A stretch of DNA of 64,000 bases from Roseomonas sp. Lineage in GTDB: Bacteria > Pseudomonadota > Alphaproteobacteria > Acetobacterales > Acetobacteraceae. Each line of letters begins with the position of its first letter. Position 1 is the first letter of the stretch. Location of the stretch: contig JADCGF010000001.1 of assembly GCA_020249145.1 (NCBI GenBank), positions 310,001 to 374,000 on the forward strand, read 5' to 3'. The notes beneath the pieces are model-generated. The model was given only the letters and a program-made list of their open reading frames with translations. It was not told the origin of the DNA and made no database searches. The translations under genes and the position numbers were made by a program. Below, in pieces: positions 1 to 9,961 of this stretch.

Positions 1-206
1 CTTTGCATCAGCCCGCTTCCGTCACGCGGTTTGATGCCCCGGGGATGCATGTGGATATTCTTTACCCCTTGCTGACCTGCGCGCTTGGCTTTTCGCTGCT
101 GTTCGGCGCGGTGGTGCTGGCGCGCACACGGGCCGCCGTGATGGAACGACGCATCCGCGCCCTGCAATTGGCCCGCGCACGGCGGGAGGAGGCGATGGGC
201 GCATGA
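1..206 (+). CDS. ccmC: Heme exporter protein CcmC, C-terminal end (5' truncated by window)
   Basis: Only the last 68 codons are present; the reading frame runs in from the left edge, its first complete codon being a Leu codon at base 3. What remains is the conserved HQPASVTR-like loop, one hydrophobic segment (about residues 18-42 of the fragment) and a basic tail rich in Arg, as at the end of CcmC. CcmC is an inner-membrane protein that loads heme onto CcmE in system I cytochrome c maturation. The identification rests on the tail plus the ccmD-ccmE-ccmF genes that follow; its stop overlaps the ccmD start by 4 bases. Confidence 0.9.
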   Translation, partial: LHQPASVTRFDAPGMHVDILYPLLTCALGFSLLFGAVVLARTRAAVMERRIRALQLARARREEAMGA

Positions 207-343
207 GCCATACATTCTTCATCACCGCTTCCTATGCGCTGGTCCTGCTTGGCTTTGGCGCGCTGGTTTTGGATGCGGCGCGGCGCCATGCTGCGGCCAA
301 GCGGCTACTGGCGGAGCTTGACCCGCGCGGGGATCGGCCATGA
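203..343 (+). CDS. ccmD: Heme exporter protein CcmD (46 aa)
   Basis: This short frame begins at the ATG that overlaps the ccmC stop (ATGA) and ends with a TGA that overlaps the ccmE start. It encodes 46 residues: a single hydrophobic helix (about residues 6-24, containing ASYALVLLGFGALVL) followed by a basic segment. That is the usual size and topology of CcmD, the small membrane protein that helps release holo-CcmE from the CcmABC complex. CcmD sequences diverge strongly, so the call depends on position between ccmC and ccmE and on the single-helix topology. Confidence 0.9.
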   Translation: MSHTFFITASYALVLLGFGALVLDAARRHAAAKRLLAELDPRGDRP

Positions 344-840
344 CTCGCAAAAAGCGCCGGCTTTACATTTTGCTGCTCTGCGGGCTTGGGCTTGGCAGTG
401 CCACCGCGCTGACGCTGACGGCTTTTCAGGACAATTTGGTGTTTTTCCGCTCCCCTTCCGACATCATGCGCGAAGCGCCGCCGGCCAATCGCGCCTTTCG
501 CCTGGGTGGGCTGGTGGAAGCCGGCAGCCTGGAACGCGGCACGAACGCGGATGGCAAGCCCACCGCCAATTTCCGCGTGACCGATGGCGCGCATGTCATT
601 CGCGTCTCCTATGCCGGCGTCCTGCCGGATCTGTTCCGCGAAGGCCAGGGCGTGGTGACGCTTGGCATGATGCAGCCGGATGGGGTTTTCCGCGCCAAGG
701 AAGTGCTGGCGCGGCATGATGAAACCTATATGCCGCCGGAAGTGGCCGATGCGCTGAAGCGCGCCGGCCATTGGAACCCGGCAGAAGGTGCGCCTCCGCC
801 ACCGGCGGAATGGAACACCGCACCAAGGAGAGGCGGATGA
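340..840 (+). CDS. ccmE: Cytochrome c maturation heme chaperone CcmE
   Basis: The 166-residue protein has an N-terminal signal anchor (about residues 8-28) and a periplasmic beta-barrel domain. It carries the HxxxY heme-attachment motif as H126-DET-Y130, where heme binds covalently to the histidine. CcmE receives heme from the CcmABCD machinery and hands it to CcmF/H for ligation to apocytochrome c. Its start overlaps the ccmD stop and its stop overlaps the ccmF start, each by 4 bases, so translational coupling is likely. The C-terminal tail is Pro/Ala-rich, as is common in this family. Confidence 0.96.
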   Translation: MTRKKRRLYILLLCGLGLGSATALTLTAFQDNLVFFRSPSDIMREAPPANRAFRLGGLVEAGSLERGTNADGKPTANFRVTDGAHVIRVSYAGVLPDLFREGQGVVTLGMMQPDGVFRAKEVLARHDETYMPPEVADALKRAGHWNPAEGAPPPPAEWNTAPRRGG

Positions 841-2795
841 TTGGGGAAATCGGGCATTTCGCGCTGGCGCTTGGCTGTATTCTGGCCCTGGCGCAATCCA
901 TCTTCCCGCTGATTGGCGCGCATCGGGCGGATGCGCGGTTGATGGCGTTGGCCTCGCCGCTCGCAGGCGCGCAGTTGATCGCGATTGCGTCGGCCTTCGG
1001 CGCCTTGCTTTGGGCCTTTGCGGTGAATGACACCACGGTTTCCAATGTGGTGCTGAACAGCCATTCGGCGAAGCCGCTGATCTATAAGCTCTCAGGCGCC
1101 TGGGGCAATCATGAAGGGTCCATGGTGCTTTGGGTGTTGATCCTGGCACTTTGCGGTGGCGCGGTGGCGGGCTTCGGGCGCGATTTGCCAAGCGCGCTTC
1201 AGGCGCGGGTGATTGGTGTGCTGGGGCTGATTGGGGTTGGGTTTTTGGGCTTCATCATCTTTACCTCCAACCCGTTTGAACGGGTTTGGCCACCGCCGAT
1301 GGATGGCGAAGGGCTCAACCCTCTGTTGCAGGACCTTGGCTTGGCGCTGCATCCGCCGATGCTCTACCTTGGTTATGTCGGTTATGCGGTGACGTTTGCC
1401 TTCGCCGTGGCCGCGCTTTTGGAAGGGCGCGTGGATGCGGCCTGGGGGCGTTGGGTGCGGCCTTGGTCGCTCGCGGCCTGGTCCTTTCTCACGCTGGGCA
1501 TCGCGCTTGGGTCCTGGTGGGCCTATTACGAATTGGGCTGGGGTGGCTATTGGTTCTGGGACCCGGTAGAAAACGCGTCGCTGCTGCCCTGGCTGATTGG
1601 CACGGCGCTGCTTCATTCCGCGATTGTTGTGGAAAAGCGCGAAAGCCTGAAAATCTGGACGGTGCTGCTGGCGATTCTGGCCTTTGGCATGTCGTTGCTG
1701 GGGGCATTCCTGGTGCGCTCCGGCGTTTTGAATTCCGTGCATGCCTTCGCCAATGATCCGGCGCGCGGCGTGTTCATCCTGGCGCTGTTGATGGCCTATG
1801 TGGCGGGAGCTTTGGCCTTGTTTGCGTGGCGCGCGCCCAAGCTTGGCGGTACGGGGATTTTCGCGCCCATTTCGCGCGAAGGTGGGCTGGTTTTGAATAA
1901 TCTGCTGCTCTGTTCCATCACCGCCGTGGTGCTGGTGGGCACGCTTTGGCCGATGTTCGCCGATATTCTGTTCGGCGCGAAAATTACAGTGGGTGCGCCC
2001 TTCTTCAATGCGGCCACGGCGCCGCTTGCGATTCCGCTGGTGGCGGCCATGGCGGTGGGGCCCTTGCTCGCCTGGAAGCGGGCCGATCTGGCCGGCGCCT
2101 TGCAACGCTTGTGGTGGGTTGGGTTGCTGGCGGTGGCTGCGGCCTTCCTGACGCTGCTTATCGCGGGCTACCATGTGTGGCCGGCGCTTGGCTTTGCGGC
2201 TGCCGCCTGGCTGATTGCCGGCGCCGCGGCAGATATTCTGGACCGTATCGCGGCCTTCCGCCGGCCATCCCAGGCCTGGAACCGTGCCCGAGGCTTGCCG
2301 CGCGCCGCCTGGGGCGGGGCAATTGCCCATGCCGGCGTTGGGGTAATGTTTGCCGGGTTGGCGGGGATGGGGCTGGCGACTGATTCGCTGGTAGAACTCA
2401 AGCCCGGCCAATCAACCCGCCTTGCAGGCTATGAATGGCGGCTGGAGAACATCCGAGATGTGCAGGGGCCGAATTGGTCTTCCCGCCGCGCGACCATCAC
2501 AGTGTTGGAAAATGGGCGCGTGGTCACGGTGCTGACGCCGGAAAAACGCTTCTTCCCTGTTGGGCGGATGCACACCACGGAAGCGGCCATCCATACCAAT
2601 GCCATTCGTGATCTTTACGCGGTGCTGGGCGATGAACGTGATGGCGGCGGGGTTGTGCGCCTGCATCATAATCCCCTGGCGCCCTGGATCTGGTTTGGTG
2701 CGGGGATCATGGCCTTGGGCGGCGGGCTATCGCTGTCTGATCGGCGGATCAGGGTTTCGGCGCCTTCCCGCAAGGCCGCCCCTGCACCAGCATGA
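837..2795 (+). CDS. ccmF: Heme lyase CcmF
   Basis: The protein of 652 residues is a polytopic membrane protein with the tryptophan-rich WWD-type heme-handling motif near residues 230-250 (GYWFWDPVENASLLPW). CcmF is the core of the system I heme ligation complex. The frame is open further upstream, but the ATG at 837 gives the family N-terminus (MIGEIGHFALALG) and a 4-base overlap with ccmE, matching the spacing used throughout this operon. Several histidines expected to be heme ligands lie in the transmembrane part. Length is normal for the family. Confidence 0.97.
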   Translation: MIGEIGHFALALGCILALAQSIFPLIGAHRADARLMALASPLAGAQLIAIASAFGALLWAFAVNDTTVSNVVLNSHSAKPLIYKLSGAWGNHEGSMVLWVLILALCGGAVAGFGRDLPSALQARVIGVLGLIGVGFLGFIIFTSNPFERVWPPPMDGEGLNPLLQDLGLALHPPMLYLGYVGYAVTFAFAVAALLEGRVDAAWGRWVRPWSLAAWSFLTLGIALGSWWAYYELGWGGYWFWDPVENASLLPWLIGTALLHSAIVVEKRESLKIWTVLLAILAFGMSLLGAFLVRSGVLNSVHAFANDPARGVFILALLMAYVAGALALFAWRAPKLGGTGIFAPISREGGLVLNNLLLCSITAVVLVGTLWPMFADILFGAKITVGAPFFNAATAPLAIPLVAAMAVGPLLAWKRADLAGALQRLWWVGLLAVAAAFLTLLIAGYHVWPALGFAAAAWLIAGAAADILDRIAAFRRPSQAWNRARGLPRAAWGGAIAHAGVGVMFAGLAGMGLATDSLVELKPGQSTRLAGYEWRLENIRDVQGPNWSSRRATITVLENGRVVTVLTPEKRFFPVGRMHTTEAAIHTNAIRDLYAVLGDERDGGGVVRLHHNPLAPWIWFGAGIMALGGGLSLSDRRIRVSAPSRKAAPAPA

Positions 2796-3373
2796 GTGAT
2801 GCGGCTTCACCAAAGCGCTCTCGGCGCTGGATGCTTTATGCGCCATTCGGTCTGGCGGCGGCGGCGGGGGTAGGGTTTTACGCCATGCTGCAAGGCTTGC
2901 AGGATGGCAGTTATAACCCGCGCGGCGTGCCTTCCGTCTTGCTTGGCCGACCAGCCCCGGAATTCAGCCTGCCGGCCCTGGAAGGCGTTGACCTGCCCGC
3001 CCTGGCATCGGCGGATTTGCGCGGCCCTTTGCCCGGGCCGGTTTTGGTGAATTTCTGGGCTTCCTGGTGTGCGCCCTGCATCATTGAACATCCGCAATTG
3101 ATGCGTCTGTCGCGCGGAGGTGTTGCGGTTTACGGCATCAATTACAAGGACCGCGTGGCGGAAGCGGGGGCTTTCCTGCGCCGCCACGGCAATCCCTATC
3201 GCCGCCTGGGGCGCGATGAACCTGGGCGCACCGCCATTGATTGGGGCGTCTATGGCGTGCCGGAGACCTATTTGCTTGACCGCCAGGGCCTTATCCGCTG
3301 GCGCTGGGCCGGCCCCATCACCGCCGATACCTTGGACAAGGAATTGCACCCCCTATTGCGGAGATATGCGTGA
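2792..3373 (+). CDS. ccmG: Thiol:disulfide interchange protein CcmG/DsbE
   Basis: The 193-residue product has one N-terminal membrane anchor (about residues 13-33) and a thioredoxin fold with the active site C93-AP-C96 in the context FWASWCAPC. A cis-proline segment follows (GVPETYLLD). It keeps the CxxCH cysteines of apocytochrome c reduced in the periplasm before heme ligation. It starts inside the ccmF stop codon region (ATGA overlap) and is followed at once by ccmH. Confidence 0.96.
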   Translation: MSDAASPKRSRRWMLYAPFGLAAAAGVGFYAMLQGLQDGSYNPRGVPSVLLGRPAPEFSLPALEGVDLPALASADLRGPLPGPVLVNFWASWCAPCIIEHPQLMRLSRGGVAVYGINYKDRVAEAGAFLRRHGNPYRRLGRDEPGRTAIDWGVYGVPETYLLDRQGLIRWRWAGPITADTLDKELHPLLRRYA

Positions 3374-3822
3374 CACGCTGGCTTTTTCTCTGGCTGCTGC
3401 TGGCCTTGCCGGCCTGGGGTGCGGTGGGGGACCCCAATGACCGCCTGCCCGACCCGGCCAAGGAAGCGCTGGCGCGGGAGATCGGGCGCGAATTGCGTTG
3501 CCTGATCTGTCAGAACCAATCCATCGAAGACAGTGATGCGCAACTGGCGCGGGATTTGCGCCGCCTGGTGCGCGAACGGGTCGCGGCTGGCGAGGATCAG
3601 GCAACGGTCATTCGCTTTGTCCATGAACGCTACGGCGATTTCGTGCTGTTGCGCCCGCCCGTGACCGCGGCGACGTTGCTTCTTTGGGCGACCCCCGTAT
3701 TGGCGCTTGGCGGCGGCATTGCGGTGATCATGCTCCGCCGCCGCCGCGCTATTGCCGAAGCGACAGCACTTTCCCCAGAAGAAGCGCGACGCTTGGCCGA
3801 GCTTGATCGCGGGGCGGCATGA
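3370..3822 (+). CDS. ccmH: Cytochrome c-type biogenesis protein CcmH
   Basis: The 150-residue protein starts with GTG, overlapping the ccmG stop as GTGA. It has a cleavable signal peptide (residues 1-18), the family motif LRCxxCQNQ with redox cysteines C44 and C47, and a C-terminal membrane helix (about residues 100-122). CcmH works with CcmG in reducing apocytochrome c and bringing it to CcmF. It is the short form of CcmH; the TPR part is the separate ccmI gene downstream. Confidence 0.96.
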   Translation: MTRWLFLWLLLALPAWGAVGDPNDRLPDPAKEALAREIGRELRCLICQNQSIEDSDAQLARDLRRLVRERVAAGEDQATVIRFVHERYGDFVLLRPPVTAATLLLWATPVLALGGGIAVIMLRRRRAIAEATALSPEEARRLAELDRGAA

Positions 3823-4610
3823 TCTGGATTGCGCTGTTGCTGCTGGCTTTGGCGGCCATGGTGCCGCTGGTGGCCATGCTGTTCCGCCCCGTCGTGGCGC
3901 GTGGGCGTCGGGAAGCGGATTTGGCCTTGTATCGCGCCCAATTGGCCGAGCTTGACCGTGAAGCCGCCGCCGGCAGGCTGGAAGGCGATGCGCTGCGCGC
4001 CGCGCGGGTGGAAGTGCAGCGCAGATTGCTGCAGGCGCCGGAGGAAGGAGCCCCCATGGCGCAGGGCCGCGCGCTTGGCTTCCTGCCGCTGGTGCTTCTG
4101 ATCCCTGCCGCTGGGCTTGGGCTTTATCTGGTGCAGGGCACGCCGGATATGCCATCCGCCCCGCACCGCGAAAGGGCGGAGATTGCCGCACGCGATGATG
4201 CGCTGTTGAACAGGCTTCGCGAAAGACTGGCCGGTCTTGACCCGATGAGTGAGACGGCGCGGCAGGGTTTTGTCATGCTGGGCAATGCGGAACGCAGCCG
4301 CGGCAATGCCGATGCGGCGGCTGAGGCCTGGCGCCGCGCACTTGCATCCCGCTTTGATGTGGAATTGGCCGGCGATCTGGTGGAGATGGAAATCGGCCGC
4401 GGTGAATTTGTCGCCGCCGGCCCTGTGCTGCTGCGCGCCTTGGCCGAGGCGCCGCAGGAACCCAAGCTGCGCTTTTTGTTGGGTGTGGTCGAGGCGGAAG
4501 CCGGCCACCCGGAACGCGCGCGGGCAACCTGGCGCGCGCTTTTGGCGGATAGCCCGCCGGATGCGCCCTGGCGGGCCTTGGTGGAGAGGCGTTTAGGGGC
4601 TTTGCCGTAG
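3819..4610 (+). CDS. ccmI: Cytochrome c biogenesis protein CcmI (TPR)
   Basis: The product of 263 residues has two N-terminal membrane helices (about residues 3-22 and 87-106) separated by a charged cytoplasmic loop containing LYRAQLAELDRE, then a periplasmic TPR-like helical region. CcmI chaperones apocytochrome c to the CcmF/H ligation complex. The two-helix plus TPR layout and last position in the ccm operon support the call. Its stop at 4610 is followed by only 18 bases before a convergent gene. Confidence 0.93.
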   Translation: MIWIALLLLALAAMVPLVAMLFRPVVARGRREADLALYRAQLAELDREAAAGRLEGDALRAARVEVQRRLLQAPEEGAPMAQGRALGFLPLVLLIPAAGLGLYLVQGTPDMPSAPHRERAEIAARDDALLNRLRERLAGLDPMSETARQGFVMLGNAERSRGNADAAAEAWRRALASRFDVELAGDLVEMEIGRGEFVAAGPVLLRALAEAPQEPKLRFLLGVVEAEAGHPERARATWRALLADSPPDAPWRALVERRLGALP

Positions 4611-4628
4611 CGCCTTATTGGCGATCTA

Positions 4629-5456
4629 TCATTCAAGGCCAGGTGCGAATTTCCCGAGCCAATCCGTTTGCCAGCAGCAGACAAGATCATTGATGCATCC
4701 ATGCCGCACCAGATGTTCATGCAGAAAATGGTGCATGCTAACTCCGCTGCCGATTCGACGTAGTTTCCCAGAGGGTGTGACCCAAAACACAAAAGGGAAA
4801 CCATGGAGCAGCGATTCCAAGAAGCTTCTTGGATTCATGTTCCGAAAGGCAATCAAGCACCATGAATTCATTTCAAGGAAAACGACTGGCCGATATTGCA
4901 CCAGGGTGGATTTGGCGCCGACCAAAACATCTATTTCAAATCCTTCTGTATCAATCTTGATGAGATCAATTTTTTCCGCCCCCGCAGATGCCAGAAATGA
5001 GTCCAGCGTGTTCATTCGAACGGGGTCGGTCGGTAAGGCCCCATTACTGACATGCTGGCTAGTGACAATGTGCTTACCGGCCGAGAAGCCTTCCCCGGCG
5101 TGCAGAAATACCTGATCCGACACGGCACCGACCGCCTGACCCGTTATGCTAACATTCTGGTATCCGGAAGCGGCAATGGTCGCAGACAGACAGGAGCAGG
5201 TTCGTTTTCCCGGTTCAAAAGCATAGACCTTTCCGGCTGGTGCATGCTTCGCGATGATCAGGCTGGTGAGGCCGAGATTCGCGCCAACATCGCAGGCCTG
5301 GGAATCGGGGCTCAGGATTGCCGCGCTTAGCTCGGCAAGCGTCCTATGTTGCCCCACAGCGTCCTTCAGATTGAGGAAGGTTTTATCATCAGAATGCCCT
5401 GCGACGCGGTGCCGGGTGCCAAAGATGTCAACTTCCTGCCATTCCATCGGCTTCAC
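4629..5456 (-). CDS. FkbM family SAM-dependent methyltransferase
   Basis: The protein of 275 residues has the Rossmann SAM-binding motif DVGANLG (D56-G62), the acidic-loop motif AFEPGK (79-84) and the FkbM signature IKIDTEG (166-172). FkbM enzymes O-methylate sugars or polyketides; the substrate here cannot be read from sequence. It lies alone, convergent with the ccm operon and divergent from tkt. Its codons are visibly more AT-rich and less biased than those of ccm or tkt, which suggests acquisition by transfer, often seen for glycan-modifying genes. No glycosyltransferase gene is next to it. Confidence 0.85.
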   Translation of the reverse strand: MKPMEWQEVDIFGTRHRVAGHSDDKTFLNLKDAVGQHRTLAELSAAILSPDSQACDVGANLGLTSLIIAKHAPAGKVYAFEPGKRTCSCLSATIAASGYQNVSITGQAVGAVSDQVFLHAGEGFSAGKHIVTSQHVSNGALPTDPVRMNTLDSFLASAGAEKIDLIKIDTEGFEIDVLVGAKSTLVQYRPVVFLEMNSWCLIAFRNMNPRSFLESLLHGFPFVFWVTPSGKLRRIGSGVSMHHFLHEHLVRHGCINDLVCCWQTDWLGKFAPGLE

Positions 5457-5618
5457 CCATTTCCGGTCATGATATGCGCAACTTACGGGGAAAGGGCTGC
5501 GTGATCCAACGCTCGGGAGGGAGGCTCGGGTCTCGGTACCCCCACCCCGGTTGCCTGAGACCGCCCCGCGCCCTATAGCGCCCAGGGTTCAGAAACAGCC
5601 ATCAAGGTCCCCCCACAC

Positions 5619-7658
5619 GTGGCCACCATTGCCGCCCCCGACGCGCCCAACCCCGCGCTCGCCGCCCAGGCGGCCATCCTTGCCCGCCCCCTTGATGACC
5701 CCCGCCGCATGGCCCATGCCATCCGCGCGCTGGCCATTGATGCCGTTGAGCAAGCCAAATCCGGCCATCCCGGCATGCCCATGGGCATGGCCGATGCCGC
5801 GACCGCGCTGTTTGCCGGTTTCCTGAAACATGACGCGGCTGACCCGCGCTGGCCGGACCGGGACCGCTTTGTCCTTTCCGCCGGCCATGGGTCCATGCTG
5901 CTTTATGCCTTGCTCCATCTGACGGGGCATGAGGGCATGAGCGCGGATGACCTGAAGCGCTTCCGCCAATTGCATTCCCCCGCTGCCGGCCATCCTGAAT
6001 TTGGCGAACATCCGGCCATTGAAACCACCACCGGCCCGCTAGGTCAGGGCATTTCCACTGCGGTCGGCATGGCGATGGCGGAACGCATGATGGCGGCGCG
6101 GTTTGGTGCTTCCTTGGTGGATCACCGCACCTGGGTCATCGCCTCGGATGGAGACCTTCAGGAAGGCATCTCCCATGAAGCGGCTGCCTTGGCCGGCCAT
6201 TACGGGCTTTCCAAGCTGACGGTGCTTTGGGACGACAACCATATCTCGATTGATGGCGACACTGCGCTGTCATTTTCGGAAGATGTGCTGAAGCGCTTCC
6301 AGGCCTATGGCTGGGCCGTCAGGCGCGTGGATGGGCATGATGCGGGCGAATTGGCCGCCGCCATGTCCTGGGCCATGCGGAACCGCAAACCCACCTTGAT
6401 CGCTTGCCGCACCATTATTGGCCTTGGCGCACCGACCAAGGCGGGCACGGCGGGGAGCCATGGCGCGCCGCTTGGCGCTGCTGAAGCCGCCGCCGCCAAG
6501 CAGGCGCTCGGCTGGACTGCGGCACCTTTTGAGGTGCCTGCCGATATCAAGGCGCTTTGGGAAAGTGCGGGCAAGCGCGGCGCCGGCGCGCGGCGTTCCT
6601 GGCTGAAGCGCATTGCCAAGCACCCGCAGCGCGCGGAATTTGAACGCGCCATGGCGGGCCGCCTGCCGGAAGCCTGGAACGAGGCGTTATCCGCACTGTG
6701 TACCCAAATCGCGACCGATAAGCCAAAGCTGGCAACCCGCGTTTCCAGCCAGAAGGCTTTGGAGGCCCTGGTGCCATCGGTGCCGGAAATGGTTGGTGGT
6801 TCGGCGGATTTGACCGGTTCCAACAATACCAATGTGAAGGGCGTGCCGGCGATTGCGCCGGGCAATTTCAGCGGCCGCTTCGTGCATTGGGGCGTGCGGG
6901 AACATGGCATGGCGGCGGCCATGAATGGCATGGCGCTGCATGGCGGCATCATTCCCTATAGCGGCACGTTTTTGGTGTTCAGCGATTACCTGCGCCCCGC
7001 CGTGCGGCTGGCGGCACTCATGCGCCAGCGCGTTATTCATGTGCTGACGCATGATTCGATCGGCCTTGGCGAAGATGGCCCGACGCATCAGCCGGTGGAG
7101 CACCTCGCTTCCTTCCGTGCCATGCCGAATGTGCATGTGTTCCGCCCGGCGGATGCGATGGAAACGGCGGAATGCTGGGAATTGGCGCTGCGCCGCGCTG
7201 ATGGGCCATCCTTGCTGGCGCTATCGCGCCAAAACCTGCCGACGCTGCGTACCGATACCGCCGAGAATCGCTCAGCCCGCGGTGGCTATGTGCTGGCGGA
7301 AGCCGATGGCGCGCGCCAAGCGACGCTGATCGCAACGGGCAGCGAGGTTTCGCTTGCCATGACCGCGCGGGATACCTTGCAGGCAGCGGGCATTCCAACC
7401 GCTGTAGTGTCTTTGCCGTGTTGGGAATTATTCGCCACGCAGGATGATGCCTATCGCAATAGCGTGCTGGGCAGCGCGCCGCGTTTTGGCATTGAAGCCG
7501 CAATTGGCTTTGGCTGGGAACGCTGGCTGGGCGCGGATGGCGTTTTCATTGGCATGGCGGGCTTCGGTGCTTCGGCGCCCGCTGATGATTTGTTCAAGCA
7601 TTTCGGCATTACGCCGGACGCCGTGGTTCAAGCCGTCCGCAAGCGGCTTGCGGTTTGA
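5619..7658 (+). CDS. tkt: Transketolase
   Basis: The 679-residue product is a thiamine-diphosphate enzyme moving two-carbon ketol units between sugar phosphates in the pentose phosphate (or Calvin) pathway. Visible motifs are SGHPGMPMG (about 48-56), [16 protein letters not shown] (about 87), TGPLGQG (138-144), the ThDP-binding region SDGDLQEG (176-183) and the C-terminal [14 protein letters not shown]. The chosen start is GTG at 5619, which gives a 30-residue extension before the family core; an ATG at 5709 would begin closer to the E. coli start. gap and pgk follow on the same strand. Confidence 0.96.
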   Translation: MATIAAPDAPNPALAAQAAILARPLDDPRRMAHAIRALAIDAVEQAKSGHPGMPMGMADAATALFAGFLKHDAADPRWPDRDRFVLSAGHGSMLLYALLHLTGHEGMSADDLKRFRQLHSPAAGHPEFGEHPAIETTTGPLGQGISTAVGMAMAERMMAARFGASLVDHRTWVIASDGDLQEGISHEAAALAGHYGLSKLTVLWDDNHISIDGDTALSFSEDVLKRFQAYGWAVRRVDGHDAGELAAAMSWAMRNRKPTLIACRTIIGLGAPTKAGTAGSHGAPLGAAEAAAAKQALGWTAAPFEVPADIKALWESAGKRGAGARRSWLKRIAKHPQRAEFERAMAGRLPEAWNEALSALCTQIATDKPKLATRVSSQKALEALVPSVPEMVGGSADLTGSNNTNVKGVPAIAPGNFSGRFVHWGVREHGMAAAMNGMALHGGIIPYSGTFLVFSDYLRPAVRLAALMRQRVIHVLTHDSIGLGEDGPTHQPVEHLASFRAMPNVHVFRPADAMETAECWELALRRADGPSLLALSRQNLPTLRTDTAENRSARGGYVLAEADGARQATLIATGSEVSLAMTARDTLQAAGIPTAVVSLPCWELFATQDDAYRNSVLGSAPRFGIEAAIGFGWERWLGADGVFIGMAGFGASAPADDLFKHFGITPDAVVQAVRKRLAV

Positions 7659-7687
7659 TTTCAGCTTCTTTGGGGAAGGACAAGAAT

Positions 7688-8704
7688 ATGGCCGTCAAGG
7701 TTGCCATCAATGGGTTCGGGCGCATCGGGCGCCTGGTGCTGCGCGCGATGATTGAAAGCAATCGTCGCGATGTAGAATGCGTTGCGATCAATGATCTGGG
7801 CAGCGTTGAAGCCAATGCGCATCTGTTTCGCTATGACAGCGTGCATGGCCGCTTCCCCGGCGAAGTCGCGGTGGATGGCAACAAGATCATCATCACCGCC
7901 AATGGCCGAATTTATGCGCCGATTATCGTCAGCGCCGAACGCGACCCGACCAAGGTGCCCTTCCAGGGCGTTGATGTTGCCATGGAATGCACCGGCATTT
8001 TCACCAGCAAGGAAAAGGCTTCCGCGCTGATCACGGCAGGTGCCCGCAAGGTGGTGATCTCCGCCCCCGGCGATAATGCGGATGCCACCATTGTCTATGG
8101 CGTCAATCACAAGACGCTGACGAAAGACATGACGGTGATTTCCAACGCGTCCTGCACCACCAATTGCTTGGCCCCCGTGGCCAAGGTGCTGCATGAGAAT
8201 TTCGGCATTCTGCGCGGCTATATGGTGACGATCCACGCCTATACGGGCGACCAGAACACGGTTGATACGCTGCATAAGGATCTGCACCGCGCCCGCGCGG
8301 CGGCGGTTTCCGCGATCCCGACTTCCACCGGCGCGGCGAAGGCTGTCGGCCTGGTGATGCCGGAATTGAAGGGCAAGCTGGATGGCACGGCCATTCGCAT
8401 CCCGACCCCCAATGTCTCGCTTGTTTCACTGGACTTCGTGCCCGCCAAGGAAGGGGTGACGAAGGAAGCTGTGAATGCCGCGATGAAGGCGGCGGCTGAA
8501 GGCGAATTGAAGGGCATTCTTGGCTACAATACCGAACCGCTGGTCAGCATTGATTTCAACCACAACCCGGCTTCTTCCACCTTTGATGCGACGCAGACGC
8601 AGGTGGTGGATGGCGGCTTGGTGCGGGTGTTGTCCTGGTACGATAATGAATGGGGTTTTTCGAACCGCATGAGCGATACTGCCGCCCTGTTCGGTAGCCT
8701 GTAA
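7688..8704 (+). CDS. gap: Glyceraldehyde-3-phosphate dehydrogenase, type I
   Basis: The 338-residue enzyme has the NAD-binding start [11 protein letters not shown] and the catalytic motif SNASCTTNC with the nucleophile C156. It performs the phosphorylating oxidation of glyceraldehyde 3-phosphate. The ATG at 7688 is preceded by a good ribosome site (GGGGAAGGA) and matches the family start; the frame is open a little further upstream but without need. It sits 29 bases after tkt and 58 bases before pgk, so the three are probably co-transcribed. Confidence 0.97.
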   Translation: MAVKVAINGFGRIGRLVLRAMIESNRRDVECVAINDLGSVEANAHLFRYDSVHGRFPGEVAVDGNKIIITANGRIYAPIIVSAERDPTKVPFQGVDVAMECTGIFTSKEKASALITAGARKVVISAPGDNADATIVYGVNHKTLTKDMTVISNASCTTNCLAPVAKVLHENFGILRGYMVTIHAYTGDQNTVDTLHKDLHRARAAAVSAIPTSTGAAKAVGLVMPELKGKLDGTAIRIPTPNVSLVSLDFVPAKEGVTKEAVNAAMKAAAEGELKGILGYNTEPLVSIDFNHNPASSTFDATQTQVVDGGLVRVLSWYDNEWGFSNRMSDTAALFGSL

Positions 8705-8762
8705 TACTGCGTGATGGGCGGCGTGATGTGCGCCGCCCTACCCCCTCTGCTGAGGTTCCATC

Positions 8763-9950
8763 ATGGCTTTCAAGACGATTGATGCGCTCCCCGCCAAGGG
8801 TCAGCGCGTATTGCTGCGCGCTGATTTGAATGTGCCGGTCAAGGATGGCCGCATTACGGATCGCACGCGGATCGAACGGCTTTGCCCCACCATTGCCGAA
8901 TTGGCGCATAAAGGTGCGCGCGTCGTGGTGCTGAGCCATTTCGATCGGCCCAAGGGCAAGCGCGTGCCGGAAATGTCGCTGAAGCCCATGCAGGAAGCCC
9001 TGGCCGCGGCGTTGCATCGCGCTGTGGCCTGGTGTGATGATTGCGTGGGCGCCGAAGCGGAAGCGGCTGTGGCGGCGCTGGCCGATGGTGGCGTATTGCT
9101 TTTGGAAAACACGCGCTTCCATGCCGGTGAGGAAAAGAATGACCCCGCCATGGCAGCAGCACTCGCCAAGCTTGGTGACGCCTTTGTGAATGATGCGTTC
9201 TCCGCCGCCCATCGTGCCCATGCCAGCACGGAAGGTGTCGCGCGCCTGCTGCCGGCCTATGCCGGGCGGTTGATGGAAGCGGAATTGAAGGCGCTTGATG
9301 CGGCGCTCGGCAATCCGGCGCGGCCTGTCGTGGCGATTGTGGGCGGTGCGAAGGTTTCGACCAAGCTTGAATTGCTCGGCAATCTCTGCAGCAAGGTGGA
9401 TGTGCTGGTGATTGGCGGCGCCATGGCCAATACCTTCCTGGCCGCGCAAGGCCATGGCATGGGCAAATCCCTGCAAGAAGCCGAAATGCACGAAACGGCG
9501 CGCCAAATCCTGGAACAGGCCAAGGCCGCGAATTGCGAAATCCTCCTGCCGGTTGACCTGGTGGTGGCCGAGGAATTCCGCGCCAATCCGCCAACCCGCA
9601 CCGTGGACGTGGATCGCGTGCCGGCAAACATGATGGCGCTGGATGTCGGCCCGGAGACTGAGGCGGCCTTGGAAGCGCGGCTCCGCACCGCTTCCACCCT
9701 GGTTTGGAATGGCCCGCTGGGTGCGTTTGAAACGCCGCCCTTCGACGCTGCAACGGTGGCGGCGGCGCAAACTGTGGCGGCGCTGACGCAATCCGGCGCG
9801 CTGAAATCCATCGCGGGCGGCGGGGATACGGTGGCGGCTTTGCGCCATGCCGGTGTGCTGGAACGCATGAGCTATGTCTCGACCGCCGGTGGCGCCTTTC
9901 TGGAATGGCTGGAAGGCAAGGAATTGCCGGGGGTTGCCGCTCTCGGGTAA
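8763..9950 (+). CDS. pgk: Phosphoglycerate kinase
   Basis: The 395-residue product carries the phosphoglycerate kinase signature [14 protein letters not shown] near the N-terminus, the hinge/substrate segments HFDRPKG and [13 protein letters not shown], and the C-terminal nucleotide loop GGGDTVAAL. It catalyses ATP-forming transfer from 1,3-bisphosphoglycerate. Length and order after gap are standard. A long opposing reading frame covers the gene but is a codon-bias shadow. Confidence 0.97.
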   Translation: MAFKTIDALPAKGQRVLLRADLNVPVKDGRITDRTRIERLCPTIAELAHKGARVVVLSHFDRPKGKRVPEMSLKPMQEALAAALHRAVAWCDDCVGAEAEAAVAALADGGVLLLENTRFHAGEEKNDPAMAAALAKLGDAFVNDAFSAAHRAHASTEGVARLLPAYAGRLMEAELKALDAALGNPARPVVAIVGGAKVSTKLELLGNLCSKVDVLVIGGAMANTFLAAQGHGMGKSLQEAEMHETARQILEQAKAANCEILLPVDLVVAEEFRANPPTRTVDVDRVPANMMALDVGPETEAALEARLRTASTLVWNGPLGAFETPPFDAATVAAAQTVAALTQSGALKSIAGGGDTVAALRHAGVLERMSYVSTAGGAFLEWLEGKELPGVAALG

Positions 9951-9961
9951 GCGTATTTTGC

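Noticed and set aside
4618..5115. Plus-strand open frame of 165 codons
   Set aside because: It is antisense to the FkbM methyltransferase, whose motifs are complete, and shows no domain.
5529..5562. Imperfect GGTCTC...GAGACC stem upstream of tkt
   Set aside because: Stem is short with a bulge and a 17-base loop; not distinguishable from chance in GC-rich DNA.
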